A DNA stretch of 64,000 nucleotides, taken from NCBI RefSeq assembly GCF_000429165.1, contig NZ_AUBI01000001.1:310001-374000 (forward strand), read 5' to 3'. Of this stretch, positions 46,396 to 56,700 are shown one piece after another. A program made the position numbers and the translations under genes. The notes below the pieces were generated by a model. That model saw nothing but the letters and a program-made list of their open reading frames with translations. It was not told the DNA's origin and made no database searches. How positions within the stretch are numbered: the first letter of the stretch is position 1; the number at the start of each line of letters is the position of its first letter. This DNA comes from Acetobacter nitrogenifigens DSM 23921 = NBRC 105050. Lineage in GTDB: Bacteria; Pseudomonadota; Alphaproteobacteria; Acetobacterales; Acetobacteraceae.

Positions 46396-47563
46396 GGTTG
46401 TGTGACTCCTGAGCAGGGACGCCCGCGCGTGACAGCGCCGCCAGACGTCGGTATGCGGGGAGGTGCCGATTGGCCACGTTGCGCCAATCGAAACGACGAG
46501 CTGTTGCGGGGCCGCTGACCTTAAAGCGGGTAGGGCTCCGGGCGCTTAGAGCGTCACGCAACGCGCGAACGAGTGTCTCAGGACGATCCGGCAAACACCA
46601 GAACGCCTCAAGACTATGAAGATGTTCCGTGAATGGCGGCACGGCGGGCGTCACCGCCGGTATCCCGCATGCGAGGGCTTCAAGCGGACACAGGCCAAAG
46701 CCTTCCGTCTGCGAGGGATAGGCCAGAACGGAAGATTGCCGGTAAAACGCGGGTATATCGTCATCCGCGACGACGCCGGTCACGGTGACTGCATCGGCAA
46801 GTCCACTGGTCTGAACGCGTTCATCGAAAAGACGGCGGTAATCGGAATGGTCCAGCAACGTGGCGCCGCCGACAATCACGAGATGCAGGCTCGGATTCTC
46901 CCGACGCAAAATCTCAAACGCCTCGAGAAGAACAAGCGTGTTCTTGCGACGCTCCACCCCGCCAATCGAGAGAATGAGGCGAGCGCCCTGCGGAAGTCCG
47001 TAACGTTCACGAACATCGCGGTCTCGGAGCGCCGGATCCGAAGAAAACTTCGCCAGATCGACGCCGTTTCCAACCACAGGCGCATCCCGCCCATATTCGG
47101 CAAGAAGAGCATCCCTCCAGACTTGACTGACGGTGAAAAGCTCGGTCGCAGCCGTAACTCCCCGTCTCTGTCGGGCTGCGACACCGGGATGAGAGAAACG
47201 GTCCAGATGGTGGACTGTTCGGGCAAATCCCGTGATCCGCCCTTCAGTCGCCAGATCCGCCAGCGCGTTGGCGCTTATGGGATCCTGCGCGTGCAGCACA
47301 TCGAAATGCACGGCGCTCCGCAATGCATCCGCGATCTCTCCAATACGCCGTTCCACCAGCGTCGGGAGATCCGCTTCAGGTTTCGCCGGGATGCAGCGCG
47401 TGGCGCAACGAGGCGTGCGGAAAAAACCTGTTCCCGCCTCATCCGGCGCAATCAGGACGGCTTCGTGCCCGGCGTCGCGGAGAGCTTCCGCCAACGCCAT
47501 GCCATGCACCACGCCGCCGCGTGGGTTGGTCGAGTGGGTCAGGATTCCGATCGAGAGCATCAT
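46388..47563 (-). CDS. MSMEG_0565-family glycosyltransferase (GT4 type)
   Basis: 391 aa from the ATG at 47563 (ATGA overlap with the preceding stop). It opens SIGILTHSTNPRGGVVHGMALAEAL. The GT-B C-terminal half holds ILSIGGVERRKNTLVLLEAF and the donor-site motif AYPSQTEGFGLCPLEALACGIP with the conserved Glu residues. In this cluster context it is the MSMEG_0565 family; acceptor unknown. Confidence 0.85.
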   Translation of the reverse strand: MMLSIGILTHSTNPRGGVVHGMALAEALRDAGHEAVLIAPDEAGTGFFRTPRCATRCIPAKPEADLPTLVERRIGEIADALRSAVHFDVLHAQDPISANALADLATEGRITGFARTVHHLDRFSHPGVAARQRRGVTAATELFTVSQVWRDALLAEYGRDAPVVGNGVDLAKFSSDPALRDRDVRERYGLPQGARLILSIGGVERRKNTLVLLEAFEILRRENPSLHLVIVGGATLLDHSDYRRLFDERVQTSGLADAVTVTGVVADDDIPAFYRQSSVLAYPSQTEGFGLCPLEALACGIPAVTPAVPPFTEHLHSLEAFWCLPDRPETLVRALRDALSARSPTRFKVSGPATARRFDWRNVANRHLPAYRRLAALSRAGVPAQESHNHA

Positions 47564-48531
47564 GGCGCAAACCCCATGAGCGGCGTTTGAGCGAGATCCC
47601 AGTAAGTTTCTTTTTCTCCGTCCCATATGACGTCGAGCCGCAGCGTGCTGTCGCAACGACCGATGACCGCCGCCGCTATGTCGCGCCCGTGAAACCGGGC
47701 CATGATCTCTTCCGCATCATCAGGACGGGCCGTCAACAGATAGCCATAGCTTGGGAAGGCGGATAGCCAGCGCTCCATCGGGGCGCTCTTGGGACGCGGA
47801 ATGTCGTCGAGTGCGATGGTCATGCCGACGCCCGAACATTCAGCCAACATGAGCGCAGTGCCGAGCAACCCGGCCATGCTGATGTCCTTGGCTGCACGAC
47901 TCAGACCGTCCTCCGCGATAGAGGGAAGAAGTTCAATGTCGCCCCGCAGTCGAGCCGCTCCTTCGACGCCGCGCAGAGATGAGCTTGCGTCCCAGAACGG
48001 ATGTGGATCATGCCAGCGGCCACGCAGATCGATTGCAGCGATCAGAACCTCGTCTGGTCGGGCGTCGAAGCTGGTCAGCAGATGACGTGCGCGCCCGAGG
48101 ATCGCTACAGAAAGCGAGTTATGAGAACTGCGCATGTTGGTATGGCCACCGACAACAGGCACTCCATAGGCGTCGGCCCCGTTATGCAGGCCGGCCAGGA
48201 TGGAGGCGGCCGCCTCCGACGTATCGCTCCACAGCGCATCCACCACTGCCGTCGGACGACCACCCATGGCCGCGATGTCGCTGACATTGACCATCACGCC
48301 GCAATACCCGGCAAACCACGGCATGGCGCGAACAAAGCTGTCCTGAAAACCTTCACTGGCCAAAAGAAGATAGCCATCGCCATCCGGTATCGCGGCGCAA
48401 TCGTCACCCAGGCGGACAGCCTCGCGGCTCGCAGGGCTCAGGATCGCCGCCACCTCTGCAATGTCCTCTTTGGCGGCGAGCGCACGACTTTGGCGCAGCG
48501 TGCGCAGCAGAGTGGCGAGTTCGCGCGTCAT
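47560..48531 (-). CDS. Sll0787-family AIR synthase-like protein
   Basis: 323 aa from the ATG at 48531, which overlaps the GNAT stop by one base (TAATG). AIR synthase/selenophosphate synthetase fold: AVRLGDDCAAI with nucleotide-binding acidic residues, MVNVSDIAAMGGRPTAVVDALW, GGHTNM and AKDISMAGLLGTALML. It probably uses ATP to activate a small substrate. Regular member of the Nit1C cluster. Confidence 0.85.
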   Translation of the reverse strand: MTRELATLLRTLRQSRALAAKEDIAEVAAILSPASREAVRLGDDCAAIPDGDGYLLLASEGFQDSFVRAMPWFAGYCGVMVNVSDIAAMGGRPTAVVDALWSDTSEAAASILAGLHNGADAYGVPVVGGHTNMRSSHNSLSVAILGRARHLLTSFDARPDEVLIAAIDLRGRWHDPHPFWDASSSLRGVEGAARLRGDIELLPSIAEDGLSRAAKDISMAGLLGTALMLAECSGVGMTIALDDIPRPKSAPMERWLSAFPSYGYLLTARPDDAEEIMARFHGRDIAAAVIGRCDSTLRLDVIWDGEKETYWDLAQTPLMGFAP

Positions 48532-49094
48532 TACGCCACCCGCCGGGTTCTGGGTTGCGGGCGCAACAACCATGTCTGATCCTGCTCATGAGCCGGATAG
48601 CGTGAGAGATCTGCCTCCATGTCGTGGTGAGGCAGGCCATGCAGCGTGATCTCCCCGAGACTTTTCCAATGCAGGCGACGAAAGAACAGCACGTTCTGCT
48701 CCTGAACCTGCGCAAGAAATTGGCTGGCCCCAAGCCCGTGCGCCGTGCTGACCGCCATGCGGATAAGTTCGGCGCCGATCCGCCCCAGTCGCCGGTGATC
48801 TTCCTGTACCGCCAGACGGGAACCGCGCCAGACACCGGGTTCAGATTCATGGATGCGTACCGCGCCTACAACCCGATCCGCCATTCCCGCCATGCAGCAG
48901 GCGGCGACGATGGGAATGGCGACTTCATCGACAACATCGCGATCATCGCCAGAGAAAACACGTTGCTCTTCACAAAACACTTCTCGACGTAAAGCGTAAT
49001 AGCCGGCGCGCTCCCACGACGTCCGGGCAAGCCGCACGACGTATTCCGTCGGAACGAACGGGCGTTCTCCTACATCTGCGAGGTCCATGCTCAT
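48531..49094 (-). CDS. MSMEG_0567/Sll0786-family GNAT acetyltransferase-like protein
   Basis: 187 aa from the ATG at 49094 (ATGA with the radical SAM stop). GNAT core: REVFCEEQRVF, VVGAVRIHESEPGVWRGSRLAVQEDHRRLGRIGAELIRMAV, FLAQVQEQNVLFFRRLHW, and a C-terminal GLPHHDMEADLSRYP. The acetyl-CoA loop (here EDHRRLGRIG) is recognisable. Acceptor unknown. Confidence 0.83.
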   Translation of the reverse strand: MSMDLADVGERPFVPTEYVVRLARTSWERAGYYALRREVFCEEQRVFSGDDRDVVDEVAIPIVAACCMAGMADRVVGAVRIHESEPGVWRGSRLAVQEDHRRLGRIGAELIRMAVSTAHGLGASQFLAQVQEQNVLFFRRLHWKSLGEITLHGLPHHDMEADLSRYPAHEQDQTWLLRPQPRTRRVA

Positions 49095-50200
49095 TGTTCG
49101 TAGGCCGAAAGCGAGGAACAGGCGCCGCAGCGACCACATCCCGCGCGGATGTCGGTGGATTTCATGTTAGCCTCCCGCAACATGCGTCCCAGCGGAGCCA
49201 GAACCGACTTCATAAAATCACTCGAAGGAGGAGCGTGATTTTCCAGAGGCGTTCCAGAAATAGGCACGAACGGAACGACGAAGGGATAGACTCCCAACGC
49301 GATCAGACGCTCAGCCAGAGCCAGGATGTCTTCGACCCCGTCGCCCAGACCAGCCAGGATATAGGTATTGACCTGCCCGCGTCCGAAGATGGGAACGGCG
49401 CTGGCGAATGCGTCCATGTAACGATCGACGCTGACTGTGGCTTTGCCCGGCATGATCTTTTCACGCACAGTCTGCGTGGCTGCTTCAAGGTGCATGCCCA
49501 GACTGTCCGCACCCGCATCGCGCAGACGCTGGAACCAGCTGTGATCGCGTGGCGGCTCGCATTGCACCTGAAGCGGCAGGTCGACCGCCGCCTTGATGGC
49601 GCGGGCGGACTCCGCCAGCACCGCGGCGCCACGGTCGACCACGTTGGGCGTGCCGGTCGTAAGCACCATGTCCCGCACGCCGTCCAGTTCGACCGCCGCT
49701 TTGGCGACCTCGGCGAGTTGCGCAGGTGTTTTGTAGGCGATCGTCCTGTCGGCTTCCAAAGACTGCCCGATGGCGCAGAACTGACACGACGTTCTTCTGT
49801 CGGCGTAGCGAATGCAAGTCTGATGCACTGTGGTCGCAAGCGTATCACGCCCGTGCAGCAGCGCGATTTTCCAATAAGGAACGCCGTCCGCCGTGGACAG
49901 GCCGTAGAAGCGCGGGGCGGTCGGGAAATGAATTGTGCCGAGAGCCTGACCCTCACGCACCAGTGTGCTGGCGCCGCGCTGATCCGGCGGGCTCGCCTGA
50001 AACGGAGAGCGACGGGCGCCGGACGTATAGACCGGGACCATGATGGTCTGGCCGGCGATAGTGATCGTCTTATGATCAGAAGGGCCGGCGCCGCCCTTAC
50101 GGGCAATGCCGCCGATATCGTCGCCAATTTGCAAGCCGAACGATTGCAGATCGGTGAGAAGCTTACGGCCGGAGATCGTGCCAAGCGTCGGGACGGTCAT
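49091..50200 (-). CDS. MSMEG_0568-family radical SAM protein
   Basis: 369 aa, start overlapping the nitrilase stop as ATGA. The cluster-binding cysteines appear as Cys129-x9-Cys139-x2-Cys142 ([19 protein letters not shown]) and not the canonical Cx3Cx2C. This spacing I associate with the MSMEG_0568 family. A C-terminal CGRCGAC (Cys355, 358, 361) could bind a second Fe-S cluster. [10 protein letters not shown] and a [10 protein letters not shown] barrel strand follow. Likely performs the radical step of the nitrilase pathway. Confidence 0.85.
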   Translation of the reverse strand: MTVPTLGTISGRKLLTDLQSFGLQIGDDIGGIARKGGAGPSDHKTITIAGQTIMVPVYTSGARRSPFQASPPDQRGASTLVREGQALGTIHFPTAPRFYGLSTADGVPYWKIALLHGRDTLATTVHQTCIRYADRRTSCQFCAIGQSLEADRTIAYKTPAQLAEVAKAAVELDGVRDMVLTTGTPNVVDRGAAVLAESARAIKAAVDLPLQVQCEPPRDHSWFQRLRDAGADSLGMHLEAATQTVREKIMPGKATVSVDRYMDAFASAVPIFGRGQVNTYILAGLGDGVEDILALAERLIALGVYPFVVPFVPISGTPLENHAPPSSDFMKSVLAPLGRMLREANMKSTDIRAGCGRCGACSSLSAYEQ

Positions 50201-51171
50201 TGTGTGACCTCGTCATCAGAAGAGAAAAGTCTTGCGTCAGCATCGGGATAGCGAACAGTTCGGGCCGGACGCCGGTCATGAAGCAGGCTGAGCAATTCCG
50301 GACGCGCGTAATGTCCCACTGAGTCCATCATCCGCTTGCGTTTGGTGATCAGGGCGAAGTCGAGATCGGCGATCACCATCCCCTCGCCTTCAGTCAGCGG
50401 CGCGCCAAGGAGTTTGCCCTCCGGTGAAACGATGGCGGTGAAACACCCACCACGCAGCGGCCCCTCAAGCGCCGGGTCGCGCGCCACCTCCCTGATCTGT
50501 TCTTCCGTGAGCCATCCGGTGGCGTTCACCACAAAGCAGCCGGATTCCAGCGCATGATGTCGGATGGTCACCTCCATCTGATCGGCGAAAATCTGGCCCA
50601 CCAGCGAACCCGGAAACTGGGCGCAGTGAATTTCCTCGTGCTGGGTCATCAGCGCATAACGGGCAAGCGGGTTGTAATGCTCCCAGCACGCCAGAGCCCC
50701 GATACGCCCGGCGGCGCTTTCGACGACTTTAAGGCCAGCGCCGTCGCCTTGCCCCCAGACCATACGCTCATGGTAGGTAGGCGTGATTTTTCGCCGCTTG
50801 AGCAGGATGTCTCCCGTCGCGTCGAAAATAATCTGTGTGTTGTAGAGAGTGCCGAAATCGCGCTCATTCACGCCCAGCACGACGACCATGCCCGTATCAC
50901 GGGCGGCTTCAGCCACCATGTCCGTCACCGGTCCGGGAATGACAACCGCGCGCTCGTAAAGCTCCAGGTGCTCTCCGCCGAAGCGGAAAGCTGGTTGGAT
51001 GAACGAGAAATAGGGGTAATAAGGCACAAAGGTTTCGGGAAAGACCGCCAGCTTCACACCTTTTCCAGCGGCGTCACGAATGGCCTGACAGACTTTCCGG
51101 GCAGTACCCAGACCGTCGTCACCCAGGACGGGGCTGATCTGGATAGCAGCGGCTCGAATGATGCGTGACAT
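50197..51171 (-). CDS. Nit6803-type nitrilase (Nit1 branch)
   Basis: 324 aa. Hydrolyses an organic nitrile, or cyanide-derived nitrile, to acid and ammonia. The catalytic triad is visible: Glu46 ([12 protein letters not shown]), Lys128 ([20 protein letters not shown]) and Cys162 ([15 protein letters not shown]). [15 protein letters not shown] is typical of true nitrilases. The rest of the cluster supports the Nit6803 assignment. It ends in ATGA with the radical SAM gene. Confidence 0.92.
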   Translation of the reverse strand: MSRIIRAAAIQISPVLGDDGLGTARKVCQAIRDAAGKGVKLAVFPETFVPYYPYFSFIQPAFRFGGEHLELYERAVVIPGPVTDMVAEAARDTGMVVVLGVNERDFGTLYNTQIIFDATGDILLKRRKITPTYHERMVWGQGDGAGLKVVESAAGRIGALACWEHYNPLARYALMTQHEEIHCAQFPGSLVGQIFADQMEVTIRHHALESGCFVVNATGWLTEEQIREVARDPALEGPLRGGCFTAIVSPEGKLLGAPLTEGEGMVIADLDFALITKRKRMMDSVGHYARPELLSLLHDRRPARTVRYPDADARLFSSDDEVTQ

Positions 51172-51195
51172 GGCTTGCGGTCCTCCCTTCTGCCC

Positions 51196-51678
51196 TCAGA
51201 GAGTCCAGGTATTGAGGATGAAAGCGTTGTCTCGCCGGGCCAGCAGGATAATGTCGAGCACGTCCTGCGGGTTGATCGGCGTAATGCCCGGGATCAGATT
51301 TTGTTCGCCGTAACCGTAAAGAGCCTGAAGCGCGAAGCGGCAGGCGTAAACTTTTCCGCCTTCTTCAAGTATTTTTGAAATCTGGTTGTTGCAGTTCATA
51401 TGCCCGGGAAAAGCCTCGTCACCAAGACGGGGAAAGCCGCGCTGCACGCCAAGGGTGACGCCCGGTCCGTACAACAATACGGACGTTTCAAACCCTTTTC
51501 GAATCAGACGCGTGGCCTGAAGAAGATTTACAAATCCGACCGAACCCTCGTTGGCGACGGTGTGGAAAGTGACGAGGGCCTTCTCGCCGGGTTGCGCTTT
51601 AACGTCTTCAAAAACCTTGTTTTCATAATTGACGAAACAATCGCCATCTTTATGCGGAGCGTGTTCGACTTTTGGCAT
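51196..51678 (-). CDS. MSMEG_0572/Sll0783-family nitrogen starvation response protein
   Basis: 160 aa, first gene of the nitrilase operon, with GGGAG 7 bases before the ATG at 51678. The pattern [62 protein letters not shown]...[11 protein letters not shown] resembles the DsrE-like fold and matches Sll0783-type proteins, which accompany Nit1 nitrilases and respond to nitrogen shortage in cyanobacteria. Confidence 0.87.
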   Translation of the reverse strand: MPKVEHAPHKDGDCFVNYENKVFEDVKAQPGEKALVTFHTVANEGSVGFVNLLQATRLIRKGFETSVLLYGPGVTLGVQRGFPRLGDEAFPGHMNCNNQISKILEEGGKVYACRFALQALYGYGEQNLIPGITPINPQDVLDIILLARRDNAFILNTWTL

Positions 51679-52016
51679 GACATTTCTCCCGTGTAATGCG
51701 GTCTCCGGCGAGAAACCGGGGCCGACCGCGTTGCCGAAGCAAACGTGACACGGGAAAATTCTGCGGCAAAATTTTGTATGGGCACGGAAATCGGTACAAT
51801 AAAATCAATGCAAAATGAATCTCATCATTTCGCATGAACATAGACATACAAAAAGAAACTGCACATCATACAATCTATCAAAATTCTTAGAAGTCATTGT
51901 TTCAATGCATTTTTTTTATCACGAATTCGTGAACGTTGCACTTTCTTGATTTTCCCGCGCGCTCGAATCATTCGCAGAGTTGAGCGATTTGATCGGCTCC
52001 GCCTGCAATGGCCCGG
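51679..52016. promoter_or_regulatory. 338-bp promoter region of the nitrilase operon
   Basis: AT-rich gap between the MocR-type regulator stop and the first operon gene. Besides the CATACAA boxes it holds a GCGGTC/GACCGC inverted repeat with an inner CCGG pair at about 51700-51730, just before the start codon, which could fold in the leader RNA. No sigma-54 GG/GC element was recognised. Confidence 0.4.
51774..51873. promoter_or_regulatory. CATACAA boxes upstream of the nitrilase operon
   Basis: TTGTATG at 51774-51780 and CATACAA at 51845-51851 and 51867-51873. The last two are in direct repeat offset by 22 bases (two helical turns). The same CATACA core occurs twice at the upstream MocR-type regulator, so these are candidate regulator sites. 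Confidence 0.45.
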
Positions 52017-53420
52017 TCACACAATATCCGCGAAGCCGGGAGAACGCTTGTGTTGTAAGATGGACAGGACGCCGTGGAGAGATTCTTCAAGGCTGGCCGC
52101 GTCCGGCGCACTGCCCAGAGCGATCCGGGCACGCTGTGGAGGCTCGCCGCTGATGGCGAACACGGTGCTCGGGACAAGCGCTAGCCCCCGTCTGCGGGCA
52201 TAAGCCACAAAGTCCGCACTCCCCCACCAATCGGGAAGCTTCAGCCAGACATGAGGCCCATCGGGATTCATACAGTGCTGATCACCCAAAACCTTACGGG
52301 CGATCGACTGCCGAAGACGCAGCTCTCTCTGAATAGCGTGCAGAATCGTGTGGGCCTGCCCGGTCTGCATCCAGCGAACTGCAAGCGCGCTCAGTAACCC
52401 GGCATTGGTAAGCACGATCGCACGAATGGCGGCGGTGACGCGCCGGGTCATATCCGCATTCGGAAGAGCGACATAAGCAGTGCGCAGGCCCGGGCTGAGC
52501 GTCTTGGCGAGCGTCGCGATGTAGCTGACACGGCAATGGTCGAGCGCCGCCAGCGCGGGCGGCGGGTCGTTCATCAACAGGCTGTAAGGGTCGTCTTCGG
52601 CAATGTGCAGATGGTGACGTTGAGCGACCTTCAGAATATCCTTGCGTCTTTGCAAAGACATCGTGGCCGTGGTGGGGTTATGGATTGTCGGGATGCAGTA
52701 CAGCAGCCGAGGGTGATGCTGAGAGCAGACCTGATCGAGTTGCTCAGGCGCCATGCCTTCGTCGTCGCTGTCTACGCCGACGAGAATGAGACCAAACTGA
52801 GCCGCGATCGTCCGAATTCCCGGATAAGCGATGCGATCGGTGACAATGACGTCTCCCGGCTGCGTGTGTGTGCTCACAATTGCCGCCAGCGCGCTCTGGG
52901 CGCCTGGCGTGACCAGAATTTCGTCCGTCCGCCGCTGCCCTATGGCAGGAGCGATCCATTTGGCGCCGAGTTGACGCTCCTCGATCGTGCCGCCCGTAAC
53001 CCGGTAGGACATCAGGCTGTTTAGGTCCTGCTGCTTCAGAAGAGCCGTAATATCGTTCTGGATCATACGCTGAAGCGACGGATCTTGCGGAATGGGGGGA
53101 AGGTTCATGGTCAGATCGACCACAGCCGGGCCGGTATGCCGCCAGTGGCTCTCGCCCGCCCCCACCCGAACGAAGGTTCCGCGACCGACCGTGGCGTCTA
53201 TGAGCCCTCTACGACGAGCCTCCGTGAAGGCGCGCGTCACGGTGGTAAGGTTCGTGCCAAGGTAATCCGCAATCGTTCGCTGCGGTGGCAGTCTGTCGCC
53301 CTCGCGCAAATCGCCCTTGCGGATGGACAGCGCCAGCGCGTCAACGATCGTCAGATAAATTGAGTTGGGACTGCGGCTGATTTCATCTTTCCAATGAGCC
53401 AGATAAGTTTCAGCGGGCAT
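52017..53420 (-). CDS. MocR-type regulator (GntR HTH fused to PLP aminotransferase-like domain)
   Basis: 467 aa from the ATG at 53420, chosen because GGAA lies at suitable distance; an ATG at 53435 sits inside a CATACA repeat. The GntR winged helix (LREGDRLPPQRTIADYLGTNLTTVTRAF...GLIDATVGRGTFV) is followed by a fold-type I aminotransferase domain with TPGAQSALAAI, AEDDPYSLL and the PLP lysine in TLAKTLSPGLRTAY. Position directly upstream of the nitrilase operon, same strand, suggests it controls it. Confidence 0.85.
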   Translation of the reverse strand: MPAETYLAHWKDEISRSPNSIYLTIVDALALSIRKGDLREGDRLPPQRTIADYLGTNLTTVTRAFTEARRRGLIDATVGRGTFVRVGAGESHWRHTGPAVVDLTMNLPPIPQDPSLQRMIQNDITALLKQQDLNSLMSYRVTGGTIEERQLGAKWIAPAIGQRRTDEILVTPGAQSALAAIVSTHTQPGDVIVTDRIAYPGIRTIAAQFGLILVGVDSDDEGMAPEQLDQVCSQHHPRLLYCIPTIHNPTTATMSLQRRKDILKVAQRHHLHIAEDDPYSLLMNDPPPALAALDHCRVSYIATLAKTLSPGLRTAYVALPNADMTRRVTAAIRAIVLTNAGLLSALAVRWMQTGQAHTILHAIQRELRLRQSIARKVLGDQHCMNPDGPHVWLKLPDWWGSADFVAYARRRGLALVPSTVFAISGEPPQRARIALGSAPDAASLEESLHGVLSILQHKRSPGFADIV

Positions 53421-53432
53421 GAGATGAAATTC

Positions 53433-53473
53433 CATACATTTGACGCGTATTTTCTGCGTAAAGCACCATACAA
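53433..53473. promoter_or_regulatory. CCATACA direct repeats at the MocR-type gene
   Basis: CATACAT at 53433-53439 and CATACAA at 53467-53473, each preceded by C, offset 34 bases. Direct repeats at this spacing resemble the GabR binding arrangement, so autoregulation is plausible. Confidence 0.45.
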
Positions 53474-53699
53474 TTAACGCAGCCAGCCGTCTTCTGAATA
53501 TGAAGTTCGGCGCCCCGGCCTCCGCTCGCCAACATCAGCGCGATCTCGCGAACCTTCGAGCCCCCTTCATCAACCGGAAAACCGATGAAAACATTAACGA
53601 TCCAATAGAAATTTCATCGCTTCATTGCGGAAGTAATTTTTCGATATCACCACAACGAAACAAAGAGAGTAATCGCGTTCGCATGCGCAATAATCGCCA

Positions 53700-53728
53700 T
53701 AAAAAAAGGGAGGGCGAAATCGCCCTCC
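53700..53728 (-). terminator. Intrinsic terminator of groES-groEL
   Basis: On the minus strand a 10-bp GC-rich stem (GGGAGGGCGA/TCGCCCTCCC at 53707-53728) is followed by a run of seven U. It lies about 30 bases past the groEL stop. Textbook rho-independent terminator. Confidence 0.9.
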
Positions 53729-53756
53729 CCTCTTCGGAACCATATGTTCGACTGGA

Positions 53757-55427
<1,671 letters not shown>

Positions 55428-55457
55428 TCAGTAAGGGGGATCTGAAGCCAGCCCTGT

Positions 55458-55751
55458 TCAGGCGGCGATCACGCCCAGAATGTCGCTTTCCTTCATGATG
55501 AGCAGGTCTTCACCGTCAATCTTGACCTCGGTGCCGGACCACTTGCCGAACAGGACGCGGTCGCCAGCCTTGACGTCCAGAGCCACGATCTGGCCCTGCT
55601 CGTTACGAGCGCCGGAGCCAACAGCGATGATCTCGCCTTCCATCGGCTTTTCCTTGGCGGTGTCGGGGATGATGATCCCGCCAGCCGTCTTTTCTTCACC
55701 CGTCAGGCGACGGACCACCACACGATCGTGCAGGGGACGAAATTTCGTCAT
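55458..55751 (-). CDS. groS: Co-chaperonin GroES
   Basis: 97 aa from the ATG at 55751 with GGAGCG upstream. Starts [15 protein letters not shown] and carries the mobile loop [19 protein letters not shown] that contacts GroEL. The C-terminal [13 protein letters not shown] is typical. Caps the GroEL ring. Expression is governed by the promoter and CIRCE element upstream. Confidence 0.97.
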   Translation of the reverse strand: MTKFRPLHDRVVVRRLTGEEKTAGGIIIPDTAKEKPMEGEIIAVGSGARNEQGQIVALDVKAGDRVLFGKWSGTEVKIDGEDLLIMKESDILGVIAA

Positions 55752-55837
55752 TATGGATCGCTCCACATCTTTCTGGGGCGGCGCCCTCTTGAATCAAGCA
55801 ACGCCACCGTTTGCCACGCGCTTAACGCCGCGGTGCG

Positions 55838-55864
55838 TTAGCACTCCCACCCCGGGAGTGCCAC
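55838..55864. promoter_or_regulatory. CIRCE operator (HrcA site)
   Basis: TTAGCACTC-N9-GAGTGCCAC, one arm perfect and the other with two mismatches to the consensus. It lies 87 bases upstream of groES and over the predicted transcription start, so HrcA would repress the operon until heat stress. Confidence 0.9.
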
Positions 55865-55868
55865 GATT

Positions 55869-55897
55869 GAGATAGGATCGCCCCCCGGCCCTGTCAA
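55869..55897 (-). promoter_or_regulatory. groESL promoter
   Basis: On the minus strand TTGACA (55892-55897), a 17-base spacer, then TATCTC (55869-55874). This is a good housekeeping-type promoter placing the start within the CIRCE element. Confidence 0.7.
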
Positions 55898-56329
55898 GGA
55901 TCGTGGTTGATTTTTATAACCGAAGACAAGCCTCTGTTTTCATTGTGTTATTTAAAAATTTACCGACCCGCTCGCGTTTTCCGCTCGGCTGGGCCAAGCA
56001 TGAAATTTTGATGGCGCCACGCGCGCAATAAAACAGCTCCACAGCTCAACAGGCGGGCGCCACATAGCGCGCTCGTCCCACCCCGCGTCAAAAAGCAGGC
56101 GGGGTCGACGCTCACGAAGGGCGCAGGAGCACAACGCTCATCCGCCGCACTTCGCGATGAAATGAGTTCGAGGAAGCGCCTCTCAATTCCGCCTTCGGCG
56201 CCCGTCGCCGCAGACTATTCAGACGCCACTACGATACTCCGCCGACCATATCGACGGCACATGAAGGCTCACGGTCCACCCAAAGGCTTGGCAACCCTCC
56301 ATCGGGTTGCCTCCCCTGACCCCGTCCCT
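55898..56329. other. 432-bp gap between groESL promoter and the csp gene
   Basis: No gene recognised. It ends with the csp terminator-like hairpin. A plus-strand open frame across it has no protein-like character. Confidence 0.4.
56290..56311 (-). terminator. Hairpin downstream of the cold shock gene
   Basis: GGCAACCC-N6-GGGTTGCC, perfect 8-bp stem 18 bases past the csp stop. Only a short, interrupted T stretch follows on the minus strand. Confidence 0.55.
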
Positions 56330-56533
56330 TCAGAGCAACTGGAGATTCGTAGCCGCGACTTTTCCGCGCTCGGTCACCAGATCGAAACTGAGTTTTTGAT
56401 CCTCAACAAGACCACGAAGTCCGGCCGCCTGCACCGCCGTAATATGAACGAACACATCCTTGTCGCCTTCGTCCGGGACTATAAAGCCGAAGCCCTTGGT
56501 GGCGTTGAACCATTTCACGGTACCGGTTGGCAT
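56330..56533 (-). CDS. Cold shock domain protein (CspA family)
   Basis: 67 aa from the ATG at 56533. OB-fold RNA/DNA-binding protein with RNP1 KGFGFI and RNP2 VFVHI, starting [16 protein letters not shown]. Acts as RNA chaperone. The 167-base gap to the upstream adenine deaminase gene may contain its own promoter and leader. Confidence 0.93.
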   Translation of the reverse strand: MPTGTVKWFNATKGFGFIVPDEGDKDVFVHITAVQAAGLRGLVEDQKLSFDLVTERGKVAATNLQLL

Positions 56534-56700
56534 CTTACTGTTCTTTCCTTTTCTTCCACTGCGGGCGTCATCGTCCCGCGATGGCGGCTCACCCTGATCA
56601 CTGCGGAAAACCACCGGCAGAGCTCGCAGCATCCGCTCACGGAAGAAACAACGCTGTCAAGCCGCGTTTGGTTACCGTTCCAACATTCGACCGACGGGCG

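Larger units (their letters stand above)
53421..53756. other. 336-bp gap between regulator and groEL
   Basis: Contains the CCATACA repeats next to the regulator and the groEL terminator at the other end. The middle part holds no recognisable gene. Confidence 0.4.

Noticed and set aside
49094-50251. 385-residue plus-strand open frame
   Set aside because: Lies opposite the radical SAM gene, which has family motifs and coupled neighbours.
53433-53435. ATG at 53435 as the MocR-type regulator start
   Set aside because: It lies inside a CATACA repeat and lacks a good ribosome site; the ATG at 53420 has GGAA at proper distance, though the longer form cannot be excluded.
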